50,246 nucleotides of DNA from Alphaproteobacteria bacterium. Its GTDB lineage: Bacteria > Pseudomonadota > Alphaproteobacteria > Reyranellales > Reyranellaceae. The stretch lies in the NCBI GenBank assembly GCA_947474005.1, contig CANJHI010000019.1:1-50246 (forward strand). Reading direction: 5' to 3'. The number at the start of each line of letters is the position of its first letter. Position 1 is the first letter of the stretch. The notes below the pieces were generated by a model, which had not been told where the DNA came from, searched no databases, and was given only the letters and a program-made list of their open reading frames with translations. The position numbers and the translations under genes are program-made. Shown piece by piece: positions 31,505 to 40,088 of the stretch.

Positions 31505-32524
31505 CTAGCGGGTCAGAAAACGGTCGCCTTCCATCGCCAAGCGACCCCGCCAGTAGTCAAGCAGGTCGAGCAGCGTCTTCTCGTAGGGAATCTCCGGCTG
31601 CCAGCCTGTATGGGCCGTAAACTTCGCGGTATTCGGGACCTGAAGGTCAGCATCGATCGGACGCAAGCGATCCGGATCCACCTCGACGCGGATGTCCTTC
31701 TTGCGAGACGAGAAGGAGATCAGTGTGTCGAGGACTTGTTTGATGGTGCAGGTGTGGCTGCCGCCGATGTTGTAGTAGGCGCCAGCGATCGGACGTACTG
31801 TCACAAGCATGAAGTAGGCACGTACCGCGTCGCGCACGTCGGCGATCGTTCGCAGAGAGTTGAGGTTGCCGACCTTCACCACAGGCTCGATATAGCCGCA
31901 CTCGATCATCGCGATCTGCTTGGCGAATGTCGATTCGGCGAATACATCGCCTCGCCGCGGACCGGTGTGAGTGAACATTCGGGTGGTCATTACTGTCATG
32001 TCGTAGGCTTCGGCATAGAAGCGCCCGACCAGGTCGGTTCCGACTTTCGAGATGGCGTAAGGTGAGGCGGGATGAAACGAGCATTCCTCGTCGATCGGCA
32101 GCTTCTCCTTGGGCACGCGCCCGAAAACCTCTGACGACGCGCAGACGTGGATGATCGAATTGGGCGCATGCTGCTTCAGCGCATCCAATACACGCACTGT
32201 GCCCTGAATGTTGGTGTCCATGGTATCGAGCGGCGCATCGAAGCTCGTGCGCGGAAAGCTTTGGGCGGCCAAATGGAAGACGTAGTCCGGCTTTGCCTTC
32301 TCCACGACTGCTTGAATGGACAGCGTGTCGCGCAAATCGCCGTAGAGCAGAGAAACCCGGTCGCCGGCGTTGATCCGGCCCGCGATGCTCGAAAGATTGT
32401 CCAGCGGGCTGCGCCACCGGCACATTCCCACAATCTCCCAATCCGTGTGTTCGAGCAGATATTCGGCCAGGTGCGATCCCACCATGCCCGTAATGCCCGT
32501 TATCAGTGCTCTTTTGGTTGCCAT
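31505..32524 (-). CDS. GDP-mannose 4,6-dehydratase-like NAD-dependent sugar enzyme
   Basis: A 339-residue extended SDR with the canonical features: ALITGITGMVGSHLAEYLLE (NAD motif), HLAAQSFPRTSFD, the catalytic CASSEVFG, and YxxxK in SPYAISK. The C-terminal RLRPIDADLQVPNTAKFTA is the sugar-nucleotide motif of the GMD/RMD group. Together with the HddA-like and HddC-GmhB-like genes this suggests a GDP-heptose 4,6-dehydratase (the DmhA/Ddah role), though GDP-mannose dehydratase or RMD-type reductase activity remains possible. It is the only one of the four sugar SDRs in this cluster with a standard active site. Confidence 0.85.
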   Translation of the reverse strand: MATKRALITGITGMVGSHLAEYLLEHTDWEIVGMCRWRSPLDNLSSIAGRINAGDRVSLLYGDLRDTLSIQAVVEKAKPDYVFHLAAQSFPRTSFDAPLDTMDTNIQGTVRVLDALKQHAPNSIIHVCASSEVFGRVPKEKLPIDEECSFHPASPYAISKVGTDLVGRFYAEAYDMTVMTTRMFTHTGPRRGDVFAESTFAKQIAMIECGYIEPVVKVGNLNSLRTIADVRDAVRAYFMLVTVRPIAGAYYNIGGSHTCTIKQVLDTLISFSSRKKDIRVEVDPDRLRPIDADLQVPNTAKFTAHTGWQPEIPYEKTLLDLLDYWRGRLAMEGDRFLTR

Positions 32525-32620
32525 CGCTTACCTGGCGGTCCCTCCCCTTGACGCTTCGATGAACCCACACGGAATCGGCGCGAAACTAGTTTAGGCGGGC
32601 GCCAATTGCTACCCCGGCGA

Positions 32621-33610
32621 TCAGGCCGGTTTGATCACCCCCGGCGGGTGTGGCTGGCTGCGATACCATTTCATGGTCCGGCGGAAACCCTCAACCAGAT
32701 CGATCTTTGCCTCGAATCCGAGGAGCCGGCGAGCGGCTGAATTGTCCATCAGCCGTACCGGGATCGTGCTCGGCTTGGTGGGATCGTACCGAACATCGGC
32801 GCCGGAATATCCGTCGACCTCCAGCAATGTCTTCAGGATCTGCCGGACCGAATGCCCTTTACCCGAGCAGATGTTGATCTCGAGATGCTGCTGGTCGCTG
32901 GAGAACGCGGCGAGCAGGCCATCGATGAAGTCGTCGATGTATATGAGGTCGCGCACGTCGTTGCCGGTGCCCCACACCTCGAGCGGGGCCAGCCTCTCGA
33001 TGACCCGCCTCATCAGGGCCGCGGTCACATGGCTTGTTGCGTAGTCGAACTTGTCATGCGGCCCGTAGATGTTGGAAGGCCGCACGACCACCGTCGACAT
33101 CGGCTTGGCGATCTTGGTCGCGTAGGTTCGGCACAGCAACTCGGCATATCGCTTCATCCACGCCACGCTGTAGTAGGCGTCATAGGGCTCGCCGTCGAAC
33201 ATCTCCCCCTCGGAAACAGCCCGATCGCCCGTCGGTGGATACGCAGCGCCGCTGGAGACGAACAGCAGGCGCTTGACGCCGGCCACGTACGCAGCGTCCA
33301 GCAGGAGGGTGTTGATCAGCACGTTCGGCGTGACCTGAGACAGCGGATTAGCTCGCATGACCGCGGCTCCGGCAGTCTGTGCGGCAGCGATGAAGACGTA
33401 GTCCATCTCGGCCACGGCGCGCGCGCAATCCTCGGGGCGGCGCAGGTCCACTTTCATGATCTCCGCGCCCGGCAGTTCTGTCTTGAGCGGCTTGTCGTGG
33501 ATCGTCACACGGAGCTTGGCGCCCATTGCCAGGAGGCGCAGCGCCAGATTGGTTCCGAGGAAGCCGCCGCCGCCGGCGATAAGGACGGACCGGCCTGCAA
33601 AGTCCTGCAT
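32621..33610 (-). CDS. NAD-dependent epimerase/dehydratase family protein (GDP-fucose-synthase-like), atypical active site
   Basis: A 329-residue extended SDR. The NAD motif is VLIAGGGGFLGTNLALRLLA. The Ser region is intact (LLFVSSGAAYPPTG), but the YxxxK block reads YYSVAWMKRYAEL. Aligned on the helix that contains Lys, the Tyr position is Val; a Tyr two to three residues earlier might substitute. The substrate motif is VRPSNIYGPHDKFD, and WGTGNDVRDLIYIDD is standard. GDP-fucose-synthase-like epimerase/reductases are the nearest recognisable type. It lies 10 bases from the next SDR in the operon. Confidence 0.78.
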   Translation of the reverse strand: MQDFAGRSVLIAGGGGFLGTNLALRLLAMGAKLRVTIHDKPLKTELPGAEIMKVDLRRPEDCARAVAEMDYVFIAAAQTAGAAVMRANPLSQVTPNVLINTLLLDAAYVAGVKRLLFVSSGAAYPPTGDRAVSEGEMFDGEPYDAYYSVAWMKRYAELLCRTYATKIAKPMSTVVVRPSNIYGPHDKFDYATSHVTAALMRRVIERLAPLEVWGTGNDVRDLIYIDDFIDGLLAAFSSDQQHLEINICSGKGHSVRQILKTLLEVDGYSGADVRYDPTKPSTIPVRLMDNSAARRLLGFEAKIDLVEGFRRTMKWYRSQPHPPGVIKPA

Positions 33611-33620
33611 TCGAGTGCTC

Positions 33621-34607
33621 CTAGCGGAAGAAGTTGACCTTCTTTTGGTGCTCGTCGTGATTGGCGAGATACCACTCCCAGGTTTCCCGGAGACCCGCCG
33701 TCAGCGTCGTGCTGGGATCGTATCCGATCAGTCTGCGGGCCTTGCTGATGTCCATGACCCGGCGTGGAAAGCCCGAGGACTTGCTGGTGTCGAATTCGAA
33801 ATCGAAGTCCACGACTTCACGCAACGCTTCGACCAGTTGCCGAATGCTGACGCCGGTACCGCTGCCGAGGTTGACGAAGCCGTCGCCGGTCCCGTGATGG
33901 AGAGCCAGGATCACGCCGGTCGCCACATCCTTGGAATAGGCAATGTCGCGGACTGCCGAGCCGTCGCCCCAGATGCGCAAAGGGCGCTCTCCGCCGCGCA
34001 GCCGGGCCATCAGCGATGGCACCACCATGGCGTTCGCCGGATCGAAATTGTCGCCGGGGCCATAGACGTTGCATGGCCGCACGATGGCGAAGTTCGTAGC
34101 GCCGTACTCAATCCGATAAGCTTGGATCTGCATCTCGGCCATGCGCTTGGCCCAACCCGGGAACATGTCCATCGGCGGCTGGTCGAAGGTGTCGTCTTCC
34201 TCGCGAAACACCTCGCCGGGGGCATAGGCGCCGATCGAACTCGTGTACACCACCTTGCCGACGCCGTTCACGCGACAGGCTTCGAGCACGTTGGTGTTCA
34301 TCGCCATCAGCGGCACGAAGAAGCTGGCTGGGCGGCTCTTGGTCACTTCAACCGAACCTTTGATGCCGGCTGCATGGACGACGAAGTCGGCACCCTTCGT
34401 CTGGGCCTTGCAGAAGCTGATGTCGGCAAGGTCACCATAGACGTGCGGCGCCCGGGGATCGGCCTGCAACTTGTCCAAGGACAGTGTCGTGACGCGCGCG
34501 CCCATATCGCAGAGCTGCGTCACGATCTGGCGGCCGATCATGCCGGTACCGCCTGTGACGACGACGGAGCGGCCGCTGAACGAGGCGGCGATTTCCGGGG
34601 TGATCAT
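33621..34607 (-). CDS. NAD-dependent epimerase/dehydratase family protein, catalytic Tyr replaced
   Basis: A 328-residue extended SDR, first gene of the six-gene minus-strand operon. It carries VVVTGGTGMIGRQIVTQLCD, VVHAAGIKGSVEVTKSRPAS, VVYTSSIGAYAPGE, then FPGWAKRMAEMQ, where Lys is kept but the Tyr of YxxxK is Pro. VRPCNVYGPGDNFDPANAMV and WGDGSAVRDIAYSKDVA follow. It is similar throughout to the SDR at 42971 (AGIKGSV / VGIKGSVGVGES, NVYGP-DDFDPA), so the two are paralogues. ATG 34607 was chosen because the NAD motif follows at the usual distance, and the open frame upstream has a different, Arg-rich composition. Confidence 0.8.
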   Translation of the reverse strand: MITPEIAASFSGRSVVVTGGTGMIGRQIVTQLCDMGARVTTLSLDKLQADPRAPHVYGDLADISFCKAQTKGADFVVHAAGIKGSVEVTKSRPASFFVPLMAMNTNVLEACRVNGVGKVVYTSSIGAYAPGEVFREEDDTFDQPPMDMFPGWAKRMAEMQIQAYRIEYGATNFAIVRPCNVYGPGDNFDPANAMVVPSLMARLRGGERPLRIWGDGSAVRDIAYSKDVATGVILALHHGTGDGFVNLGSGTGVSIRQLVEALREVVDFDFEFDTSKSSGFPRRVMDISKARRLIGYDPSTTLTAGLRETWEWYLANHDEHQKKVNFFR

Positions 34608-34794
34608 TCGCGCAAGACCTTCATGGTTGACCGGGACCGGTGCCCGGCAGCGAGCCCGGCGGCGATGTGAATGGCCTCGCTGTGCCGTGCCGTCAAGTGA
34701 TGCCATCCGCGGCACAAGTGTCCGAGCGTATCAGGCCACACTCACCCCTGGTTCCCCGCCTGCCGGTTCGCTTGCGTCGTCACGGGTCATTGGT

Positions 34795-34822
34795 TAGGTA
34801 GAAATGCCAATCCGGCTGTCAA
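34795..34822 (-). promoter_or_regulatory. Possible promoter for the six-gene minus-strand operon
   Basis: A perfect -35 (TTGACA, minus strand of 34817-34822) is followed after 16 bases by TACCTA (34795-34800), a poor -10. It would give a leader of about 180 bases to the SDR at 34607. The 234-base region 34608-34841 is divergent and must also drive the TylF-like gene at 34842. I see nothing else in it. Confidence 0.35.
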
Positions 34823-34841
34823 ATGCCCCAAGGAACCAAAG

Positions 34842-35633
34842 ATGGAACGGCCGCCGCACAACAACGACATACCAAGCGCAGAATCGATCGGCGAACGGCG
34901 CCCGGAAGATCAGGTCTATTGGCAGAAGATGCTTGGTATTCTCGATCAATACGATCACGGGCCGCGGCATATCATCAACCTGTGGCCGACCTATGTGCGG
35001 CGCCTGCTTCTCCAACGTTTCATCGCCCACTACGAGTTGTTCAAGCACGTCATCGATCTGCCCGGACATGTCGTCGAATTAGGTGTGTTTCGGGGATCGA
35101 GCTTCTTCACCTGGGCCAAGCTCATGGAGACGTTTTGCCCCTGCGATCGGCGTCGCCGAGTCTATGGCTTCGACCACTTTAAGGGCTTGCGCAAATTCGA
35201 TCCGAAGGACGGGGTGTTCGACAAGGGCGACAACAAATATGAGGGCGGGTTCGATGCTACGCATGTCCGGGAAGAGCTTCTTGAGCTCATCAAGTTGCAC
35301 AATGACGACAACCTGATCCCGGGCTTCCCGCGTTGCCATCTTGTTGAAGGCGACATCGTCGAAACGCTGCCGAAATTCCTGGAGGAGAATCCGGGAATCA
35401 GGATCTCTCTCCTGCATTTCGACGTGGACTTGTATCTCCCGACCAAGCGGGCTCTGGAGCTTCTCTATCCGCTCGTCGTGAAGGGTGGCGTGGTCGTATT
35501 CGACGAGTATGGTGTGGTGCCATGGCAGGGCGAGTCGACGGCTGTGGATGAATATTTCAAGGAGATCGGAGAACAGCCTGTCATCAGGAAGTTTCCCTTC
35601 TCGCCGCAACCGCACGGCTACTTCATCAAGTAG
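34842..35633 (+). CDS. TylF/MycF-like O-methyltransferase 2
   Basis: A 263-residue TylF-family SAM methyltransferase. SAM motif I reads VVELGVFRGSSFFTWAKLME, then VYGFDHFKGLRKFDPKDG, the acidic block LLHFDVDLYLPTKRALELL, and VVVFDEYGVVPWQGESTAVD. It is the most divergent of the three TylF-like enzymes here and has a longer insert (residues 120-160). An AAGGAACC ribosome site precedes ATG 34842. It is followed 22 bases later by a PhyH dioxygenase and is probably cotranscribed with it. Confidence 0.85.
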   Translation: MERPPHNNDIPSAESIGERRPEDQVYWQKMLGILDQYDHGPRHIINLWPTYVRRLLLQRFIAHYELFKHVIDLPGHVVELGVFRGSSFFTWAKLMETFCPCDRRRRVYGFDHFKGLRKFDPKDGVFDKGDNKYEGGFDATHVREELLELIKLHNDDNLIPGFPRCHLVEGDIVETLPKFLEENPGIRISLLHFDVDLYLPTKRALELLYPLVVKGGVVVFDEYGVVPWQGESTAVDEYFKEIGEQPVIRKFPFSPQPHGYFIK

Positions 35634-35655
35634 CTGATTTCCTCGGGAACGCCGT

Positions 35656-36666
35656 ATGGACCAGGAAGAATTCGAAGCCCGCGGATGGATCAAGGTGCCC
35701 GGATTGGTGTCCGGCTCCGCCATCAACCGGCTGCTCCATGAATTCAAGTCCAATGTCCTGCCATCGACGGAGCCGATGCACCGTCAACCCAACTTCTCGC
35801 GAACCAGCGGTGAGGCAGCGCATCCCCACGGCGTCGACGAGCTGAATGCTGTCTCCCCGCATGGCTTTCTGATCAACGGGTTGAAGGATCCTCATAACTG
35901 GGAAGCGTCGAATCACCTCTTCGCGTCTCTCATCCTCGACATTCTAAGCGCCCGCAGCGTACGCAACGCCCTGTCCAATGTGCATCCGGCCCCGGATTGG
36001 GTGCTGCATGCCACGATGTTCTTCGATCGGAACCAGGCGACCGAGCCGCATGAGGACATTTATTACATAGATTCAAATCCGACCGGCGCCTGCCTAGGTT
36101 TCTGGCTGGCCCTGGAGGATATCGACGAGCGGGCAGGGCGGTTCTACTTCGTCGAGGGATCGCACAAGGATTCAGCCCGGACCGCACGGCACCCCATGGA
36201 GCTCGAAAACGCCGAGCACCTGAAGCTCATAGAGGAATACGCAAACCGCAATCGCAACAGCCTCGTTGCGCCGGAACTGCGCAAGGGTGATGCCTTGATA
36301 TGGCACGGGCGCACTATCCACGGCGCATTGCCGGTTCAGGACGAGCGGTTCTCGCGCAAGTCCCTGACAGCCCATTTCATCGATAGTGAAAGGGTTGGCA
36401 GGAATCGCTTTCGAGACTTCACATCAGTAGAGATCCGACGCTTCAACGACTTGCGGTATCTTGCTGCCATCCGGCCCGATGAAAACGCCTTTGCCCCCAC
36501 CGGCGTGTGCACCCGCGACGTCGAATTGTCCGGCGGGCGGTATTGTTTCGTGGGTATAGACCGAGCAGGCGGCGACCGGATTGTGCTGGCTCTGGAACCT
36601 CACCGAGACCGTCCACAGATCGAGTCTTTGATTGGCTCTTTGAATGACGTCATGCGGCAAGGGTGA
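35656..36666 (+). CDS. Phytanoyl-CoA dioxygenase (PhyH) family protein
   Basis: A 336-residue Fe(II)/2-oxoglutarate-dependent oxygenase-like protein. The facial triad is visible: HED in EPHEDIYY (about residues 135-138) and the distal His in ALIWHGRTIHGAL. An Arg that can bind 2-oxoglutarate lies in SRKSLTAHF. Family members hydroxylate or oxidise lipids, amino acids and, in natural product pathways, sugars or aglycones. Beside a TylF methyltransferase in a glycan cluster it may hydroxylate a sugar or its substituent before methylation, which is inference. It ends 29 bases from the convergent glycosyltransferase. Confidence 0.82.
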   Translation: MDQEEFEARGWIKVPGLVSGSAINRLLHEFKSNVLPSTEPMHRQPNFSRTSGEAAHPHGVDELNAVSPHGFLINGLKDPHNWEASNHLFASLILDILSARSVRNALSNVHPAPDWVLHATMFFDRNQATEPHEDIYYIDSNPTGACLGFWLALEDIDERAGRFYFVEGSHKDSARTARHPMELENAEHLKLIEEYANRNRNSLVAPELRKGDALIWHGRTIHGALPVQDERFSRKSLTAHFIDSERVGRNRFRDFTSVEIRRFNDLRYLAAIRPDENAFAPTGVCTRDVELSGGRYCFVGIDRAGGDRIVLALEPHRDRPQIESLIGSLNDVMRQG

Positions 36667-36695
36667 GCGCGGAAGCTCCCTTGTCTCGCCGGAGC

Positions 36696-37802
36696 CTATG
36701 CAGCGGCTTTCGCTTCCGTATCCCAGCGCGCTCGACACAATATGCGCTCGTTCAGCGGTTCCTTGGCCAACCCCCACATCTCGTCCTGGGTCAGGCGAGG
36801 CTTGGCGCCGCGTGCCCACCTGGAAGCCGGCCAAGCCAGGTTGCGTTCGGCCGACGGCCCCAGCACGGATGGAATGTGGCGAACCTGCCTTCTCGGGTAG
36901 TTCAGCAACATGCGGGCCCGATGGGCCCAAAGATGGCCGTACTTGCGCTCAAGGTAGTGATCCAGTTTCCGTTGCCATGGCTTCCAGACTTGGGATGTTC
37001 TGAGGGAGTGAAGCCTGGAATGGACCGGCTTGATGACGCGACACGCTTCAGGAAGACATATTTCCTCGCCTCCGCAAGCGGCGGCCAGATGGAGCAGCAG
37101 GGAGTCGAGGTCCAGAGACAGCGTCGTCCTGTCGGCGGGATAGCCGCGGACCCTGTGCCATAGCTGCCGGCTCATCAGGGTAAAGTCCCCACATGCATTG
37201 GTGTGGAGGTCGCGGATTTGCCAATGCTCGGGCTGCTGAAGCCTGCCACAACGATGGCCTTCAAGGCCTTCCAGGTGCGTCAGGAACGCCTCATCATCGA
37301 GTGGGTCGTAGTCGTTCATGTCCAGCTCGACGTCGAAACGGTCACTGCGATATATGCCGTTCTCATTCAGTGTTTGCGCGGCAAGTGTCTCCACCAGGGC
37401 CTTTGACAGGAATGTGTCACTGGCTTTCGGCAGTAAGAATTGGCCTCTGGCCCGACGCAGACCGACATTCGGCGCGTCGATGTGCAGGCCGCCTTCGCTG
37501 CTGCCGCGATAACGGTCGTGATACTTGGCGGGGACAACGTAGCCGCGCACGGTTACATAATCGCTGGCGAATTCCTTCATTTGGTCCAGGACGAGGGGAC
37601 GATCGCTTTGCGGATTCCATTCCACCAGGATCAGTTCGCTTTCGAGGGCTGCCATAGTGAGCTGATGAACGAGACATCGCGCGGCTCGATGCACCCGTTT
37701 CTCGTAGTCGGCCGTATATCCGTCGTTGCGGACATAGGTGACGACGCTGAGATAAGGGGTGTGTGAAGTGCGGGCGTCAGATTGGCTTGGCATTGGCAAC
37801 AT
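36696..37802 (-). CDS. Putative glycosyltransferase, GT-A-like without a clear DxD
   Basis: A 368-residue protein that reads like a nucleotide-sugar transferase of the family-2-like type. An opening beta strand motif YLSVVTYVRNDGYT is followed by ESELILVEWNPQSDRP. NVGLRRARGQFLLPKASDTFLS corresponds to the segment where other GT-A enzymes have their DxD; here it reads ASDT, so the metal motif is unclear. The C-terminal 120 residues are basic and Trp-rich. The truncated gene at 49912 begins with the same kind of N-terminus (VILYGRNDSHG). The ATG at 37802 overlaps the upstream fused enzyme by 26 bases, which couples the two genes. Confidence 0.65.
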   Translation of the reverse strand: MLPMPSQSDARTSHTPYLSVVTYVRNDGYTADYEKRVHRAARCLVHQLTMAALESELILVEWNPQSDRPLVLDQMKEFASDYVTVRGYVVPAKYHDRYRGSSEGGLHIDAPNVGLRRARGQFLLPKASDTFLSKALVETLAAQTLNENGIYRSDRFDVELDMNDYDPLDDEAFLTHLEGLEGHRCGRLQQPEHWQIRDLHTNACGDFTLMSRQLWHRVRGYPADRTTLSLDLDSLLLHLAAACGGEEICLPEACRVIKPVHSRLHSLRTSQVWKPWQRKLDHYLERKYGHLWAHRARMLLNYPRRQVRHIPSVLGPSAERNLAWPASRWARGAKPRLTQDEMWGLAKEPLNERILCRARWDTEAKAAA

Positions 37803-39048
37803 TACTCGTGGCTGGGTGATCGGTGCTCCCGGTCCAAAGAGGCAAAACGCGGCGACTTGGCACGATCCCTCTGACGAAGTCGAAAAGATTCCCGCCGTGG
37901 AAATGATGACCGGGAATGCCGGCCGCTGTTGCGGCCGCGAGGTCCGTCGGCCGGTCGCCGATCAGGAAGCTTCCGCTTCGGTTGGTTGGCCAGTCTTCGA
38001 GGCACTTCAGGATCATTCCTGGTGCTGGCTTGCGCAGTGGTGAGTCGCGGCGGTAGGCCGCTATGCCCGCTTCCGGGTGATAGGGGCTGTATTCGAAGCC
38101 GTCGACATGCGCGCCACAGCGCTGCAGTTCGCCTTGCATCCAGCCGTGCAGCTGCCGGACGGCGTCTTCGTTGTAGTAGCCGCGCGCTACCCCGGCCTGG
38201 TTGGTCACGACGAAGACGAAGTAGCCGGCGTCGTTCAACCAGCGCACCGCTTCCTGCGCGCCGTCGATCCAGCGGAAATCATCGACCCGATGGACATAGC
38301 CGAGATCGTGGTTCAGTACGCCATCCCGATCGAGGAAGGCCGCTGGTCGCCGCGCGATCGCCGGGACAAGGTGTCCGGCGCGTTCGAAGTCCTCCGGAAT
38401 TCCGATATCGATGAAGGGTCCATCGAACACGCGACCATCGAGCAGGCCTTCGGCGGCCAGCCTGGGAAGGACGTCGCGCTCGAGCGAGCAGGGGCTCGTG
38501 TCAATCCAGCGGAGTATCGACTTTCGCATGAGGTAGATGCCGGCATTGATGGGCTGGCTGGATTCTCCCGCAGGGATGAAGGCGCGGACCTGCCCGCTTT
38601 CAACGTCGACGCGCCCGTAACGGCTGCCGGCAATGCCATTGGCCAGCGTCATGCGCGCCACCCAATCGGCCCTGCCGGCGTCGGACAACGGCAGTGAAAG
38701 CCAGTTGAAATCGAACAGCGAGTCGCCGTTTGCGAGGAAAAAGCTGTCGTCGAGCCGGTCGGCGGCCTGCGCCAGCGCGCCCCCGGTACCGGCGGGCGTC
38801 GGTTCAACCGCGACCTCCACCTTCATGCCCCTGACAACACGGCCGTCGTAGTTGTGGCGAACATCGTCGGAGCGGTAACTGCAGAGGAGCAACGCACGCC
38901 GGAAGCCGAAGCGGCTGGCCTCGTCGAGCAGGTAGTCGAGGAAGGGCTTGCCACCGACGGGCAACAAGGGTTTGGCCGTTTCGACTGTCAGGTCTCCCAG
39001 GCGCGACCCCAGGCCGCCGACCAGAAAGACCACTTGCTCGATGCTCAT
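37777..39048 (-). CDS. Fused nucleotidyltransferase-HAD phosphatase (HddC-GmhB type) for GDP-heptose synthesis
   Basis: A 423-residue bifunctional enzyme. Residues 1-230 are a sugar-phosphate nucleotidyltransferase: LVGGLGSRLGDLTVETAKPL, PVGGKPFLDYL, and NGD at 107-109. Residues 235-400 are a GmhB-like HAD phosphatase: AFLDRDGVLNHDLGY with Asp240/Asp242, VVTNQAGVARGYY, RKPAPGMI, and GDRPTDLAAA with Asp365/Asp369. In E. coli-type GmhB a zinc loop with three Cys precedes the RKP motif; here it reads SPYHPEAGIAAYRRDSPLRK, without cysteines. The two steps (phosphatase, then guanylyl transfer) are consecutive in GDP-heptose synthesis with HddA. It heads a two-gene operon with the glycosyltransferase at 36696. 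Confidence 0.87.
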   Translation of the reverse strand: MSIEQVVFLVGGLGSRLGDLTVETAKPLLPVGGKPFLDYLLDEASRFGFRRALLLCSYRSDDVRHNYDGRVVRGMKVEVAVEPTPAGTGGALAQAADRLDDSFFLANGDSLFDFNWLSLPLSDAGRADWVARMTLANGIAGSRYGRVDVESGQVRAFIPAGESSQPINAGIYLMRKSILRWIDTSPCSLERDVLPRLAAEGLLDGRVFDGPFIDIGIPEDFERAGHLVPAIARRPAAFLDRDGVLNHDLGYVHRVDDFRWIDGAQEAVRWLNDAGYFVFVVTNQAGVARGYYNEDAVRQLHGWMQGELQRCGAHVDGFEYSPYHPEAGIAAYRRDSPLRKPAPGMILKCLEDWPTNRSGSFLIGDRPTDLAAATAAGIPGHHFHGGNLFDFVRGIVPSRRVLPLWTGSTDHPATSNVANAKPI

Positions 39049-39126
39049 GTGCTGATACTGGCCTGGCCCGGCACTCCAAAGGCCGGAAAGCCCATGTTCT
39101 TACCTTTCGACACGCCTACAACATAC

Positions 39127-39144
39127 CATTGCCTGCTGGCAATG
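39127..39144. repeat. Inverted repeat in the divergent promoter region (possible operator)
   Basis: CATTGCC (39127-39133) and GGCAATG (39138-39144) are perfect arms around the four-base loop TGCT. It lies midway in the 160-base divergent region between the fused HddC-GmhB gene (-) and the split transketolase (+). Such a dyad could be a regulator site or merely a short hairpin. I find no convincing -35/-10 pair in this region. Confidence 0.4.
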
Positions 39145-39208
39145 TGGGATAGCTGCCGGGCGTGTATTGGGCTACAGGCTTTTCAAGCCAGCCGACCTGT
39201 CTAAGATA

Positions 39209-40078
39209 ATGGGAATGCAAGACTTGCCGACAACCAGGCCCAACCTGCGGAAGCTCGACCTCAAGGCCGCCGAATTGAGACTGGCAGCGCTGGAGACGGC
39301 GCTTGCCGGTGGGAAAGGTCACATTCCTCCGGCGTTTTCCTGGGCGGATGTCGCGGTGGCGCTTTTTTATGCCGGGGTCCTGCAGATTCGCCCGACCCAG
39401 CCCCTTTGGAACGAGCGCGATCGGTTCATTTTGAGCAAGGGCCATGGGTGCCTCACCCTCTATGCCCTGCTCGCCGATCTCGGCTATGTAGATGCGGAAG
39501 AACTGTCGCGCTTCGCCGGCAAAGGCAGTCTTCTGCCCGGCCATCCAGATACGTTGATTCCCGGTGTCGAGGCTTGCTCAGGGTCCCTGGGGCATGGGCT
39601 GGGCGTTGGTGCCGGCATGGCCCTGGCGAGTCGCCTGGACGCGGCGCCATGGCGGGTCTTCGTGCTGCTTGGCGACGGCGAGTGTAATGAAGGCTCGATC
39701 TGGGAGGCTGCGATGTTTGCCGGCCACCAGCGTCTGCACAACCTGATAGCCATCGTTGATCGCAACCGCCTCGGGGCCACGGATTTCACCGAGAACAGTC
39801 TTTCTCTCGAGCCATTGGCCGCCCGCTTCAGGGACTTCGGCTGGGAGGTGGCGGAATGCGATGGGCACTCGATCGGTGCCGTCGCCGACCATCTCCAGGA
39901 AGCGCGGTCACGACGCGAAGGCAAGCCTTTCGCGTTGATCGCCAACACGACCAAGGGCAAGTCCGTTCCATTCATGGAGAATTCGCCGCTCTGGCATCAT
40001 CGCATGCCTAAGGGGAAGGAAATCGACGTCGCGCGCGATACGTTGCGATCGATTATTGCCGGCCTGCAAGGCAGCTGA
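39209..40078 (+). CDS. Transketolase, N-terminal subunit (split)
   Basis: A 289-residue ThDP-binding half of a two-gene transketolase. The motif ERDRFILSKGHGCLTLYALL, PGHPDTLIPGVEACSGSLGH, and the ThDP motif GDGECNEGSIWEAAMF (starting at about residue 155) with IVDRNRLGA are intact. It needs the C-terminal subunit encoded next at 40089. Split transketolases transfer two-carbon ketol units, and in specialised clusters they make unusual sugar precursors. The housekeeping enzyme is usually a single chain, so this pair may serve the glycan pathway, for instance sedoheptulose 7-phosphate supply (inference). Start is ATG 39209 or 39215, both with weak ribosome sites. Confidence 0.9.
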   Translation: MGMQDLPTTRPNLRKLDLKAAELRLAALETALAGGKGHIPPAFSWADVAVALFYAGVLQIRPTQPLWNERDRFILSKGHGCLTLYALLADLGYVDAEELSRFAGKGSLLPGHPDTLIPGVEACSGSLGHGLGVGAGMALASRLDAAPWRVFVLLGDGECNEGSIWEAAMFAGHQRLHNLIAIVDRNRLGATDFTENSLSLEPLAARFRDFGWEVAECDGHSIGAVADHLQEARSRREGKPFALIANTTKGKSVPFMENSPLWHHRMPKGKEIDVARDTLRSIIAGLQGS

Positions 40079-40088
40079 AGGATTCAGG

